Source: Candidatus Thermoflexus tengchongensis (GTDB taxonomy: Bacteria > Chloroflexota > Anaerolineae > Thermoflexales > Thermoflexaceae). Taken from it: DNA of 38,548 bases. Of this stretch, positions 16,339-24,431 are shown piece by piece. The number at the start of each line of letters is the position of its first letter. The stretch's first letter is position 1. The stretch spans positions 1-38,548 of the forward strand of contig JAEVEX010000071.1 in assembly GCA_016842085.1 (NCBI GenBank), in the 5' to 3' direction. The notes under the pieces are model-generated. The model saw only the letters and a list, made by a program, of their open reading frames with translations. It had not been told where the DNA came from and searched no databases. The translations under genes and the position numbers were made by a program.

Positions 16339-17340
16339 ATGACGCTGCTGGATCAAATCCGGATCGCAACCCCTCACCGACTGGAGACCCGATCGCTCAT
16401 CCTGCTGAGCCTGGCGCTTGTCCTCTTCCTTCTCCCGCTTCTGCAGGTAGTCTCCGATGGCTACAACTATGTGCTGCACGTCCTGATGGTGATCTTCATG
16501 TATATCGCCATGGCCTCCGGATGGAACATCATCGGTGGCTACGCGGGATACACCTCGCTGGGGCATCCGGTCTTCTTTGCTCTTGGGGCCTATTTCTCGG
16601 GGGTGCTGCTGGTTTATCGAGGATGGTCCCCTTTCTGGACAGCGCCGATCGCCGGGCTGGTGGCCACGCTGTTCGGATTTGCCTTCGGTCTGGTCGCCCT
16701 GCGCACCCGCGGGCCAGCCTTCGTGATCTCAACCATCGCCCTGCTTCTCCTCGCCCAGTTGATCCTGGATAACTGGGAATGGGTGGGGGGGTCCAACGGA
16801 CTGAGCCTTCCGATGATCGGCTGGCCCTATCGGTTCTACAAGATCCCCTTTTACTACGGAATGCTGCTCACCGCTTTGCTTGCGATATGGGTTTCCTATC
16901 GGATCCGGCATTCCAAGCTCGGCCTGTTCCTTCGGGCAATTGCGATGGATGAGACGAAGGCCGAAGTCGCCGGCATCGATACTCGTATGTGTAAGGTGAT
17001 CGCCTTCGCGATCAGTGCTTTCTTCGCCGGCGTTTGCGGTGCGTTGTGGGGTTATCAGCAAACCTATCTGCGCCCCACCATCTTTCTGACCATCGGTGCT
17101 GCCGCAGATCTGGTGCTGATCAACCTGGTGGGAGGGCGCGGGACCGTGGCCGGCCCCGTGCTGGGAGCGGCGTTACGGGTTGGTCTGGATGAGCTGGTGG
17201 TGAACCAGGTTGGCTCGACCGAGCTGAACATCACGGTGACCGGTTTGCTGATGGTCCTGATCGTGCTCTTCTTCCCCGGCGGGATCGTTGGGGCACTGCG
17301 GGAACGCCGACACCTGCCCCGCCTGCTGGACTGGGATTAG
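16339..17340 (+). CDS. livM: Liv-type ABC transporter permease (LivM-like)
   Basis: The second permease subunit, 333 residues. The N-terminus is hydrophilic for about 25 residues, then ten or so membrane segments follow. Conserved parts are IAMASGWNIIGGYAGYTSLGHPVFFALGAY, split over two helices, and the coupling loop LFLRAIAMDETKAEVAGIDT. The start is one base after the livH stop. With the lipoprotein, two ATPases and LivH it completes a five-gene importer. The following gene begins 73 bases downstream. Confidence 0.92.
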   Translation: MTLLDQIRIATPHRLETRSLILLSLALVLFLLPLLQVVSDGYNYVLHVLMVIFMYIAMASGWNIIGGYAGYTSLGHPVFFALGAYFSGVLLVYRGWSPFWTAPIAGLVATLFGFAFGLVALRTRGPAFVISTIALLLLAQLILDNWEWVGGSNGLSLPMIGWPYRFYKIPFYYGMLLTALLAIWVSYRIRHSKLGLFLRAIAMDETKAEVAGIDTRMCKVIAFAISAFFAGVCGALWGYQQTYLRPTIFLTIGAAADLVLINLVGGRGTVAGPVLGAALRVGLDELVVNQVGSTELNITVTGLLMVLIVLFFPGGIVGALRERRHLPRLLDWD

Positions 17341-17413
17341 AAGCCATCATAAAGGTCAAGCGGTCGTCGAATACCCTGGAACACAAGGCTCAGCAGATCC
17401 CCAGGAGGTTCGG

Positions 17414-17899
17414 ATGCTTGTGTGCGAAGTGGAAGCTCGCGTTCTGGAAGGGATGCGCAAGCTGGCGATCGCTCGGATGATCCGTGGGGATCAGGTCTCC
17501 GAAGTATTCACCCTGGTCAGCGATGAGGGAGCCCATCTGAATGGGGAAGGAAGCGCTCCGACCCCTCTGATGTATTTCGTGGCTGGCGTGGCGTTCTGAG
17601 TGCTCACTCAACTCGCGCGGTGCGCGAGGGACCTTAAGGTTCCGCTTGAGGAAGCGCGGGCCAGGGTGGTGGGACGATTCCAGCGAACAGGCTCTGTGCT
17701 TCAGGGCACAGCACGAGGAGAATGTCTGGGGTTCGAAATCATCCTGAGTCTGCGGACCGATGCGGACATCGAGGTGGTGCGCCGGGTTTTGATGCTGGCT
17801 CATGCCACCTGTTATACCGAAAACGCTCTGCGCAGCGAGATCCCTCTCGTTTTGCGGCATGAAGTGAATGGGGTCCCGCTGGAGCTCATGGCTCCGTAG
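17414..17899 (+). CDS. OsmC-family protein, predicted selenoprotein (UGA at codon 62)
   Basis: The frame from ATG 17414 (AGGAGG at 17403-17408) to TAG 17897-17899 is 161 residues with one internal TGA at 17597-17599. Before it the protein reads GEGSAPTPLMYFVAGVAF; after it, VLTQLARCARDLKVPLEEAR. Both are clear OsmC-family sequence, and the TGA replaces precisely the first redox cysteine of the family (usual form PLxYxLAGxxxC). The second redox cysteine is present as Cys133 (AHATCYTENAL). OsmC/Ohr proteins are cytoplasmic thiol peroxidases or related redox enzymes, and OsmC-like selenoproteins are known from bacterial genome surveys. A SECIS-like hairpin follows the TGA. The alternative is a one-base nonsense mutation (TGC or TGT to TGA) or an assembly error. 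Confidence 0.75.
17612..17628 (+). promoter_or_regulatory. Predicted bacterial SECIS hairpin
   Basis: CTCGCGC (17612-17618), loop GGT (17619-17621) and GCGCGAG (17622-17628) form a perfect 7-bp GC-rich stem. The loop begins 19 bases after the UGA, inside the window expected for bacterial SECIS elements, and a G in the first loop positions followed by U is the feature SelB-type recognition uses. A second small dyad overlaps the UGA itself (TGAGT at 17597-17601 with ACTCA at 17606-17610). The hairpin lies within the coding frame, as bacterial SECIS elements do. Confidence 0.65.
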
Positions 17900-18039
17900 C
17901 TCCCAGCAGTCTCTGTCCACATGATAAGGGGCGCCGCCAAAGGTGGCCCCCGATCCCCTCCTCCAGATGGAAGCCAGGCTGAATAAGTTCGATCCGGATT
18001 CATTGCCGGAACACCGGGGGATTCATCGAAGAGGATGCT

Positions 18040-18465
18040 ATGGGGATCCTGTGGGCTGTGCTATCGGCGATCGGTTTCGCGCTCTTCCAGGTCGTGAACC
18101 GCCGTGCAGGCCTGGGCATCGATGTCCTTCGAGCGACCTTCATGCTCATCCTGATCAGTTCTCTGGCGCTGACCGGGATCGCCTGGGCCGCGGAGGGATC
18201 GGCCCCATTGCAGCAGCTGTCCGCTCCTGCGTTCCTGGCCTTCGCCCTCTCCGGGGTATTCCATTATGTGCTGGGCTGGACCATGCTGGGGCTCAGCCAG
18301 CGAGCTGTGGGCGCGGCCCGAGCAGGGGCCCTGGTGGGGATCAGCCCTTTGTTTGCCACCGCTATCGCATGGATTGTCCTGGGGGAGCATATCTCCTCCA
18401 CCGCTTTGCTGGGAATCGCCTTCATCGTTCTCGGCGTTTACCTTGTTTCCACAGAATCCCGCTGA
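18040..18465 (+). CDS. EamA-type transporter, N-terminal half
   Basis: A membrane protein of 141 residues with about five hydrophobic helices and one EamA (drug/metabolite transporter) domain, from MGILWAVLSAIGFALFQVVNR to LLGIAFIVLGVYLVSTESR. Usual EamA proteins have two such domains in about 300 residues. The other half is encoded 13 bases downstream in a different frame. The two could be a natural heterodimer, as in small DMT pairs, or one gene broken by a frameshift. The start is 140 bases after the OsmC gene. Confidence 0.75.
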   Translation: MGILWAVLSAIGFALFQVVNRRAGLGIDVLRATFMLILISSLALTGIAWAAEGSAPLQQLSAPAFLAFALSGVFHYVLGWTMLGLSQRAVGAARAGALVGISPLFATAIAWIVLGEHISSTALLGIAFIVLGVYLVSTESR

Positions 18466-18478
18466 GGATCTCTTCCAG

Positions 18479-18952
18479 ATGGTCGACCGGATGTCCTCCG
18501 TTCGCTGGTTTTCTATGAAGACCCGTCTGGGCACTGGATGGGGATTGGGGGCAGCTATCTGCTGGGCTATCGATCCCGTGTTCATCCGCTGGGGATTGGC
18601 TCATTTCTCTTCTCCGCTCTGGGGAGCTGCGCTCAGCCTGCTGGCCTGCCTGGGGATCTATGGAGTGCTCGTGGTGCTTCGCCGTCGGTCCGATCGGCTT
18701 CCTCCCGCTTCGATCCTGGGATGGCAAATCGCGGCCGCGATCCTGGTGGCACTGTCCACATGGATCAAATGGCTGGCGCTTCGCGAGGTTCCCGCGGGGA
18801 TTGTGCTGGCCCTGGGGCGGCTCTCCGTCCCTCTCGTGGTCATCCTGTCCCCACTGATCATCGGCCGATCCCTGGAACGCCTGACCCTTCGGCTGGTGAT
18901 CGGAGCCGGCCTGATCACCATCGGCACAATGCTGCTGATCCGCTCGGGGTAG
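18479..18952 (+). CDS. EamA-type transporter, C-terminal half
   Basis: The second EamA-like domain has 157 residues, with text like WGLGAAICWAIDPVFIRWGL at the start, then ALREVPAGIVLALGRLSVPL and a last helix near LVIGAGLITIGTMLLIRSG. Joined to the preceding gene it would make a 10-helix protein of about 298 residues, the family norm. ATG 18479 lies in the short linker. I see no strong ribosome binding site before it, which mildly favours a frameshifted single gene. An export or import role for a pathway metabolite is plausible but not shown. Confidence 0.7.
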   Translation: MVDRMSSVRWFSMKTRLGTGWGLGAAICWAIDPVFIRWGLAHFSSPLWGAALSLLACLGIYGVLVVLRRRSDRLPPASILGWQIAAAILVALSTWIKWLALREVPAGIVLALGRLSVPLVVILSPLIIGRSLERLTLRLVIGAGLITIGTMLLIRSG

Positions 18953-18961
18953 AAGCCTGCT

Positions 18962-19951
18962 ATGGTTGTTGATATCCATGCACACATCCTGGTTGAAGAG
19001 CTGACCCGATCCACTGTTTCAGAGGAAACCTGGCGCCCCCTGGTGGTTCGCGTGGATGGGAAGGAACGCATCGAGATCAACGGGAGGCCGCTGACCTCGG
19101 TGCTGAGGCCCTTCGTGGACCTTGAAGCCATCCTGCAAGCCCAGGAGGCGAAGGGGATCCAGATCACCGTGCTTTCGCCATGGATCGCACTGCTGCGGGA
19201 GGAGGCCGACGCCGAGGAGGCGCTGCGGGTCACTCGCTGTCTCAATGAGGCGCTGGCCCGGCGCGTCCAGCAGTATCCTGATCGCCTTCGTGCTTTCGGG
19301 GCAATTCCTCTGAATGATCCGGAGCAAGCGGCCCGGGAGCTGGAGCTGCTGATGCAGGAGCCCGGGATGGTCGGGGCAGAGATCCCGGCGCGCGTGCGCG
19401 GAGATTTCCTCGGACATGAGCGGTTCGAGCCTCTGTGGGAAGCAGCCGAGGCGCTCGGTGCCTTCATCTTTGTCCATCCCACTGCGCGCAGCGATGCATT
19501 CCCCGGCCTTCAGGACTATTACCTGTGGAATGCCATTGGCAACCCATTCGAGACCACCATCACAGCGGCCCAGATCGTGATGGCCGGCGTTCTGGAGCGC
19601 CACCCTCGCTTGAAGATTCTGCTCGCCCATGGCGGCGGGGCGCTGCTTCATCTGAAAGGCCGGCTCCAGCACGCATGGCACCAGCGCCCGGAGGCCCGTC
19701 AGCGTCTTCAGGAGCCTCCAGAGGCTTCCATACGCCGATTTTATCTGGATACGGTGACTCATGATCCAGATACGCTGCGGATCCTGATCAAGTTCGCTGG
19801 AGCTGATCAGGTCCTCATGGGCTCCGACTATCCCTTCGATATGGGCCTCGAAGAGCCCGTTGAATTCGTTCGAAGCCTGAGCCTTCCGCCGGAGCAGGAA
19901 GCGAAGATCCTGGGAGGAAACGCGGCCCGTCTGTTCGATCTGGAGGGATAA
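18962..19951 (+). CDS. Amidohydrolase family 2 protein (ACMSD-like)
   Basis: A 329-residue metal-dependent TIM-barrel protein of the group containing aminocarboxymuconate semialdehyde decarboxylase and gamma-resorcylate decarboxylase. Metal-binding features are the HxH of His6/His8 (VDIHAHI), His172 (FIFVHPT), His223 (LLAHGGGAL) and Asp289 (MGSDYPFDMG), all conserved. Family enzymes decarboxylate aromatic or muconate-like acids, and some hydrolyse lactones or amides. The context, with a molybdenum hydroxylase and a C-C hydrolase in the same run, suggests a ring-derived acid as substrate (inference). It starts 9 bases after the transporter and ends one base before the cupin. Confidence 0.85.
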   Translation: MVVDIHAHILVEELTRSTVSEETWRPLVVRVDGKERIEINGRPLTSVLRPFVDLEAILQAQEAKGIQITVLSPWIALLREEADAEEALRVTRCLNEALARRVQQYPDRLRAFGAIPLNDPEQAARELELLMQEPGMVGAEIPARVRGDFLGHERFEPLWEAAEALGAFIFVHPTARSDAFPGLQDYYLWNAIGNPFETTITAAQIVMAGVLERHPRLKILLAHGGGALLHLKGRLQHAWHQRPEARQRLQEPPEASIRRFYLDTVTHDPDTLRILIKFAGADQVLMGSDYPFDMGLEEPVEFVRSLSLPPEQEAKILGGNAARLFDLEG

Positions 19952-19952
19952 G

Positions 19953-20327
19953 ATGGCGAAAGTGTTTTCAAAGGAAGAGCTGCCCCACTGGGTTTCCACA
20001 CGGGACACCCGGGACCGCCTGGATCTGATCACCGAGCATGTGCCGGTGGGCGCGAAACGCCTCCGGGCGGATCGGATTCGATATCATCCCGGAGACACTT
20101 CTGCCAGGCATTATCACGTCGATTGCGTCCACCTGTTCTGGGTGCTGGAGGGGCATGGCCTTCTCCATACAGGCACAGACTCCATCCGTCTCTCGCCTGG
20201 CGAGGTGGCCATCATCGGGCCCGGGGAAGTCCACTGGTTTGAAAACGACACAGAGGAAGATTTCGTCTTCATCGAGCTCTGGATCCCCCCTCCGAAAGAG
20301 ACCATCTGGATCACGGATGACCAGTGA
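19953..20327 (+). CDS. Cupin-domain protein
   Basis: A single-domain cupin of 124 residues. The first cupin motif can be seen as HYHVDCVHLFWVLEGHG and the second as GEVAIIGPGEVHWFEND, giving likely metal ligands from HxH, Glu and His. Such small cupins are isomerases, dioxygenases or ligand-binding proteins and cannot be told apart by sequence alone. It follows the amidohydrolase by one base. A hairpin lies just after its stop (20341-20359). Confidence 0.8.
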   Translation: MAKVFSKEELPHWVSTRDTRDRLDLITEHVPVGAKRLRADRIRYHPGDTSARHYHVDCVHLFWVLEGHGLLHTGTDSIRLSPGEVAIIGPGEVHWFENDTEEDFVFIELWIPPPKETIWITDDQ

Positions 20328-20340
20328 ACGTGGGCCTGCA

Positions 20341-20359
20341 GGGCCTGAGGTTCAGGCCC
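20341..20359 (+). terminator. 8-bp GC-rich hairpin after the cupin gene
   Basis: GGGCCTGA and TCAGGCCC pair perfectly around a GGT loop, 13 bases after the cupin stop. No T-run follows (CGCTGGCTTCCTCT), so it is at most a weak or factor-assisted terminator, or an mRNA end-protecting structure inside the operon. It divides the gene run at the 123-base gap before the flavoprotein. Confidence 0.4.
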
Positions 20360-20450
20360 CGCTGGCTTCCTCTGATTCGTCTGTTTGCGCCGCTTGGTTT
20401 CCCCCGCAGGGAGCAGGAGATGGAGGAGCAGCTCTGAAGGGAGGGAGCCC

Positions 20451-22046
20451 ATGGGAGAGATCCTCGAATTCGACGTGGTGGTAGCGGGCGGCGGGCATAA
20501 TGGGCTGGTTTGCGCAGCTTACCTGGCCAAAGCGGGGCTCCGTGTTCTGGTAGTTGAGGGCCAGGAGATCCTGGGCGGTGACACTACCACGGAACCTCTC
20601 ACACTGCCCGGGTTTCGCCATGACCCCTGTGCAACCGCGTTTGAGCTCTTCCAGGGAAGTCCTATCGTTCGTTACGATGAGCTGGGCCTCCGACAGCGCG
20701 GGCTCCGCTTCCTTTATCCTGACCCTGTGGTCACCATGCCTTTTGAGGATGGAACCTCCCTGACCATGTGGCGGGATCGACAGCGCACGATCAGGGAGAT
20801 CGCCCGTTTCTCCCATCATGATGCGGAGGCCTATCAGGAGCTGCTCGCTGAATATGACTCCGTCAGGGAGATCTTCAACGCCCACCGCTACACGCCGATC
20901 GGATACGGGCCCTCGCTGGAGGAACGGCTGGATGCGTTGCCGAACGGGGGCTACTGGAAGCGACGGTATCGCCAGAGTGCCCTGGAGATTATCACTGAAT
21001 ACTTCGAGGATGATCACGTGCGTGCTTTTATGCTCTGGCTGGCCTTCATGACCCTCCAGCCGGTGGATCGGCCTTACACCGGACGTCTGGCCTATGCGCT
21101 GCCCCACGGCCGCCAGACCAACTCATGGACGCTTCCAGCAGGAGGGGCGGGTGTCCTGCCCGGCCTCCTGGCGGAAATCATCCAGGAGAAAGGAGGGGAA
21201 ATCCGAACCGGCCGCTGGGTTGTCGAGCTCCTGATGGAGAACGGGCGATGTGTAGGGGTCCGGACCTCGGACGGCTCGGTTTACCGGGCCCGCCAGGCTG
21301 TGGTCTCCTCCATCCACATCAAGCATCTGGTGGACATGGCCCCACGAGAAGCATGGGGGGAAGCATTTCTGAAGGGCGTGGCGCAATGGCAGGCTGGATG
21401 CACCATGTTCGTCGCCCACTATGCCCTGCGGGAGCCGCCACGATATCCTGTGAACGGGGAGCCTCTTCCGGTGGTCACCGCAGGCATCGCAGGCTCCGCG
21501 GACAACATGCTCCGGTTGATAAGCGATTTCCGTCGAGGCCAGCTGCACCTGGATACTCCCGTCCTTCTGGTCCTCACGCCCTCCGTGGAGGATCCCAGCC
21601 GGGCGCCGCATGGGTATCACACCCTGAAGGTGGTCTCTTTCCTGCCCTATGAGCTGGCTGGCGGCGATCCCTCTCGCTGGGACACGCTCAAGGAAGATGT
21701 AGCCCGCCAGCTGCTGGATTATCTGCGCCGCTTCGCTCCCAACCTCCGGGATGAGGTGATCCTGGCCCATTATGTGGAGAGCCCTCTGGATCTGGAACGG
21801 CGCAACCCTCACAACTGGCATGGGACATGTCACGGCGGGGATATGTCCCCTGCGCAATCCGACGAGCTGCGGCCCGTTCCCGGCTGGGCGACGCACCGCA
21901 TGCCGATCCCCGGGCTCTATCAGACGGGATCGACCACGCACTCGGGTGGCTCAGTGACTGGGGGGCCTGGTCGGAACGCGGCCTGGGTGATTCTGGACGA
22001 CCTGGGCATGCCCGCGGAGGCCATTCTGCGGGCGCCACTCCCTTGA
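20451..22046 (+). CDS. FAD-dependent oxidoreductase, phytoene dehydrogenase-like
   Basis: A 531-residue flavoprotein with the N-terminal dinucleotide motif DVVVAGGGHNGLVCAAYLAK (residues 8-27) ending in VLVVEGQEILGGDTTT, and the C-terminal FAD motif GLYQTGSTTHSGGSVTGGPG. This is the CrtI / 'phytoene dehydrogenase-related' superfamily. Most members outside carotenoid clusters have unknown substrates, and there are no carotenoid genes here, so desaturation or oxidation of a pathway intermediate is more likely than carotenoid synthesis. ATG 20451 was chosen for its GAAGGGAGGG ribosome binding site; an upstream in-frame codon at 20385 adds an unconserved tail. Confidence 0.85.
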   Translation: MGEILEFDVVVAGGGHNGLVCAAYLAKAGLRVLVVEGQEILGGDTTTEPLTLPGFRHDPCATAFELFQGSPIVRYDELGLRQRGLRFLYPDPVVTMPFEDGTSLTMWRDRQRTIREIARFSHHDAEAYQELLAEYDSVREIFNAHRYTPIGYGPSLEERLDALPNGGYWKRRYRQSALEIITEYFEDDHVRAFMLWLAFMTLQPVDRPYTGRLAYALPHGRQTNSWTLPAGGAGVLPGLLAEIIQEKGGEIRTGRWVVELLMENGRCVGVRTSDGSVYRARQAVVSSIHIKHLVDMAPREAWGEAFLKGVAQWQAGCTMFVAHYALREPPRYPVNGEPLPVVTAGIAGSADNMLRLISDFRRGQLHLDTPVLLVLTPSVEDPSRAPHGYHTLKVVSFLPYELAGGDPSRWDTLKEDVARQLLDYLRRFAPNLRDEVILAHYVESPLDLERRNPHNWHGTCHGGDMSPAQSDELRPVPGWATHRMPIPGLYQTGSTTHSGGSVTGGPGRNAAWVILDDLGMPAEAILRAPLP

Positions 22047-22071
22047 TCAAGCGCTGGGCGGGAGGAAGAGA

Positions 22072-23127
22072 ATGGCCGATCCCCGTGTGCGGGCAGCCAT
22101 AGAGCACTGGATGCCTCGCTTCGTGGCCCAGGGTGTGGATGTGAACGATTTCTTCCGCACGACCGCCCGGATTGAGCGCTGGGAGCAGTGGCTGGAGGCC
22201 TGGTGCGAGCTCGGGGATATGCACCGGGATCTGGCGCGCGAGGCGGAGGCGAAAGGCCGGAGCCGGACAGCAGGGGAGGCCTACGTGCGGGCGGCCCTCT
22301 GCTACCACTTCGCTCAGTTTCTGTGGCTGGTGGATCTGGAGCGACGCCGCACTGCTCATCGGCAGGCCATCGAAGCTCTCTATGCCGCCCATCGCCATCT
22401 GGATCCAGGGGCAGAGCGGGTGGAGATCCCTTTTGAAGGCACCCGGCTGGTGGGGAACCTGCGTCGACCGCCCGGCACGGCGCGCTCCCCACTGGTGCTG
22501 CTGCTCCCCGGCCTGGATTCCGCGAAGGAGGAGTTCTTCCACTGGGAAGAGGTCTTCCTGCTCCGGGGCATGGCCACGTTCTCCCTGGATGGGCCCGGTC
22601 AGGGGGAGGCTCGGGAGAACACCGTGATCCGCCCGGATTACGAGATCGCTGTGAAAGCGGTTCTGGACAAGCTGGCCAGCCGTAGGGATCTGGATCTGGA
22701 ACGCGTGGGGGTCGTGGGGGTGAGCCTGGGAGGGTATTACGCCCTGCGGAGCGCGGCTTTTGAGCCGCGAATCCGGGCCGTGGTCGCTATCGGCGGGCCT
22801 TATGATTTCGGCGCCTGCTGGCCTGATCTGCCGACCCTAACAAAGGAGGCCTTCATCCACCATGCCGGCGCACGCGACGAGGCTGAAGGCCGGCGTCGCG
22901 CGGCCGAGCTCACCCTGCGAGGCCTCCTGCATCGGGTGCGCCAGCCGGCGCTGGTTGTCTTCGGGAAACAGGATCGCCTGATCCCCTGGACGCAGGCGGA
23001 GCAGACGGCATCGGAGCTGCCCAATGGCCAGCTGGTGATGTATCCAGAGGGCAACCACGTGTGCAACAACATCCCTTACAAATATCGGCCTCTGGTGGCC
23101 GATTGGATAAGGGAACAACTCGCCTGA
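22072..23127 (+). CDS. Alpha/beta hydrolase, dihydroxypseudooxynicotine hydrolase-like
   Basis: The 351-residue protein has a helical N-terminal cap domain (to about 110), then an alpha/beta-hydrolase core. The nucleophile is Ser218 (VGVSLGGYYAL), the acid Asp301 (VFGKQDRLIPW) and the histidine His329 (EGNHVCNN). The layout and the GLDSAKEEFFHWEE oxyanion-side segment match the family of the C-C-bond-cleaving 2,6-dihydroxypseudooxynicotine hydrolase of nicotine degradation. That enzyme acts right after a molybdenum hydroxylase, and a molybdenum hydroxylase is encoded 3 kb downstream here. Whether the substrate is a pyridine compound is inference. Starts 25 bases after the flavoprotein. Confidence 0.82.
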   Translation: MADPRVRAAIEHWMPRFVAQGVDVNDFFRTTARIERWEQWLEAWCELGDMHRDLAREAEAKGRSRTAGEAYVRAALCYHFAQFLWLVDLERRRTAHRQAIEALYAAHRHLDPGAERVEIPFEGTRLVGNLRRPPGTARSPLVLLLPGLDSAKEEFFHWEEVFLLRGMATFSLDGPGQGEARENTVIRPDYEIAVKAVLDKLASRRDLDLERVGVVGVSLGGYYALRSAAFEPRIRAVVAIGGPYDFGACWPDLPTLTKEAFIHHAGARDEAEGRRRAAELTLRGLLHRVRQPALVVFGKQDRLIPWTQAEQTASELPNGQLVMYPEGNHVCNNIPYKYRPLVADWIREQLA

Positions 23128-23171
23128 AAGAAAAAGGAGGCCCTCCGCATCTCTCCAGGAGGGATGTCCGA

Positions 23172-24377
23172 ATGGTGGAACCCTTCTCCGAATCGGAAAT
23201 GAAACGCCGCTGGCAGCTGGCCCGCGACATGATGCAGCGCCATGAGCTGATCGGTCTGCTGATCCACGGCAACTCGGGCCTTCATCGACATAATCAGGCG
23301 AATGTGTTCTGGCTCACCGATTATATGGACTGGCACCACTGCTATCTCTTTGCCCCCATTGATGAGGAGGTGGAGCCTGTCCTGTGGGTTGGTCTCGCCA
23401 ACCACGTGGCGAGCGCCCGGGAGGTCAGCTTCGTGCGCCGGGTGGAATGGGGTGGTTACCATCCGGCCGCGCGCGTCGTCGAACATCTGCGCCGGTTCGG
23501 CCTCACAAAGGGGCGCCTGGGCCTGGTGGGGATCAACGCGAAGTTTGGGATCGGCATGCCGTATCTCCATTACCTCCATCTCCGGGAAACCATGCCGCAC
23601 CTGGAACTCGTGGATGTGACTGCAGCATTCATCCGGCTGCGGATGGTGAAATCCGGAGAGGAAATCGACCGGCTGCGCCGGGCGGCGGAGCTAACCGATC
23701 GAGCGATTTACGCCCTGTGGGAGAAAATCCGTCCGGGGATGCCCGATCATGCCCTGGTGGAGATCGTGGAGAGCGCCTACCGGGGTCTGGGCGGAACGCC
23801 TCACGTGACCTACATCCGGACCATGCCGATGGATCGACCTAACGGTTGCGCGCCGTCTCAGAATCCGATCGGACGCATTCTGGAGCGCGGGGATGTGGTG
23901 CTCACAGAGATCAGTGCTTCCTGGGGCGGCTACTCCGGGCAGATTCACCGTCCGCTGTTTGTCGGCGTGGATCCCTCCCCGGAGTGGCATCGCCTGTTTG
24001 ATGTGGCCCTGGAGGCTTACCGCCGCATGGCATCGGCCCTTCGCCCCGGCACCTGTGAGCGAGATGCCATCCGGGCGGCCTCGGTGATCGGTGAGGCTGG
24101 CTACGGGATCTACGATGACCTGCTCCATGGGTTTGGAGTTGACATCACGCCTCCCCTGATTGATCGCTCCTGCGCCCAGTACTGGCCATGGGATGAGACC
24201 CGGACAGCTCCCGAAGGCGAGCGCTTCGAACGAAATATGGCGATCGTTATCCAGCCCAATCCGATCACCCCCGACGAGCGTATGGGGCTGCAGGTCGGCG
24301 CCCTCACAGTGGTCACGGACGAGGGTGCGGTCTCCCTGCATCAGGTTCCCTTTGAGTCCCTGATCGTGCGGGTTTAG
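23172..24377 (+). CDS. M24-fold protein lacking the metal ligands
   Basis: This 401-residue protein has the creatinase-like N-terminal and M24 C-terminal architecture, but four of the five metal-ligand positions are changed: Glu246 (LTEISASWG) for Asp, Gln257 (GGYSGQIHRP) for Asp, Gln361 (IVIQPNPI) for Glu and Gln374 (GLQVGAL) for Glu. His319 (LHGFGVDI) is kept. Creatinase itself works without a metal, using such a histidine, so a metal-free amidinohydrolase-like or C-N hydrolase reaction is possible. It is not a dipeptidase. ATG 23172 lies 8 bases after AGGAGGG (23157-23163). It is the second M24 member in this operon. Confidence 0.8.
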   Translation: MVEPFSESEMKRRWQLARDMMQRHELIGLLIHGNSGLHRHNQANVFWLTDYMDWHHCYLFAPIDEEVEPVLWVGLANHVASAREVSFVRRVEWGGYHPAARVVEHLRRFGLTKGRLGLVGINAKFGIGMPYLHYLHLRETMPHLELVDVTAAFIRLRMVKSGEEIDRLRRAAELTDRAIYALWEKIRPGMPDHALVEIVESAYRGLGGTPHVTYIRTMPMDRPNGCAPSQNPIGRILERGDVVLTEISASWGGYSGQIHRPLFVGVDPSPEWHRLFDVALEAYRRMASALRPGTCERDAIRAASVIGEAGYGIYDDLLHGFGVDITPPLIDRSCAQYWPWDETRTAPEGERFERNMAIVIQPNPITPDERMGLQVGALTVVTDEGAVSLHQVPFESLIVRV

Positions 24378-24431
24378 AGGGCGCCGAAAAAGACAAAGGA
24401 AATTTCCCCGCGTGTTTTACAGGAGGTTCGA

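Noticed and set aside
20325-20359. UGA stop of the cupin gene followed, 21 bases later, by a perfect hairpin with a GGU loop, superficially like a second SECIS
   Set aside because: The frame after this UGA meets another stop after six codons, the cupin is already full length, and no conserved cysteine is expected there. It is better explained as a terminator-like or mRNA-end hairpin.
20451-22046. Carotenoid biosynthesis gene
   Set aside because: The protein belongs to the phytoene-dehydrogenase-like superfamily, but no phytoene synthase, prenyl transferase or cyclase lies nearby, and the neighbours are catabolic.
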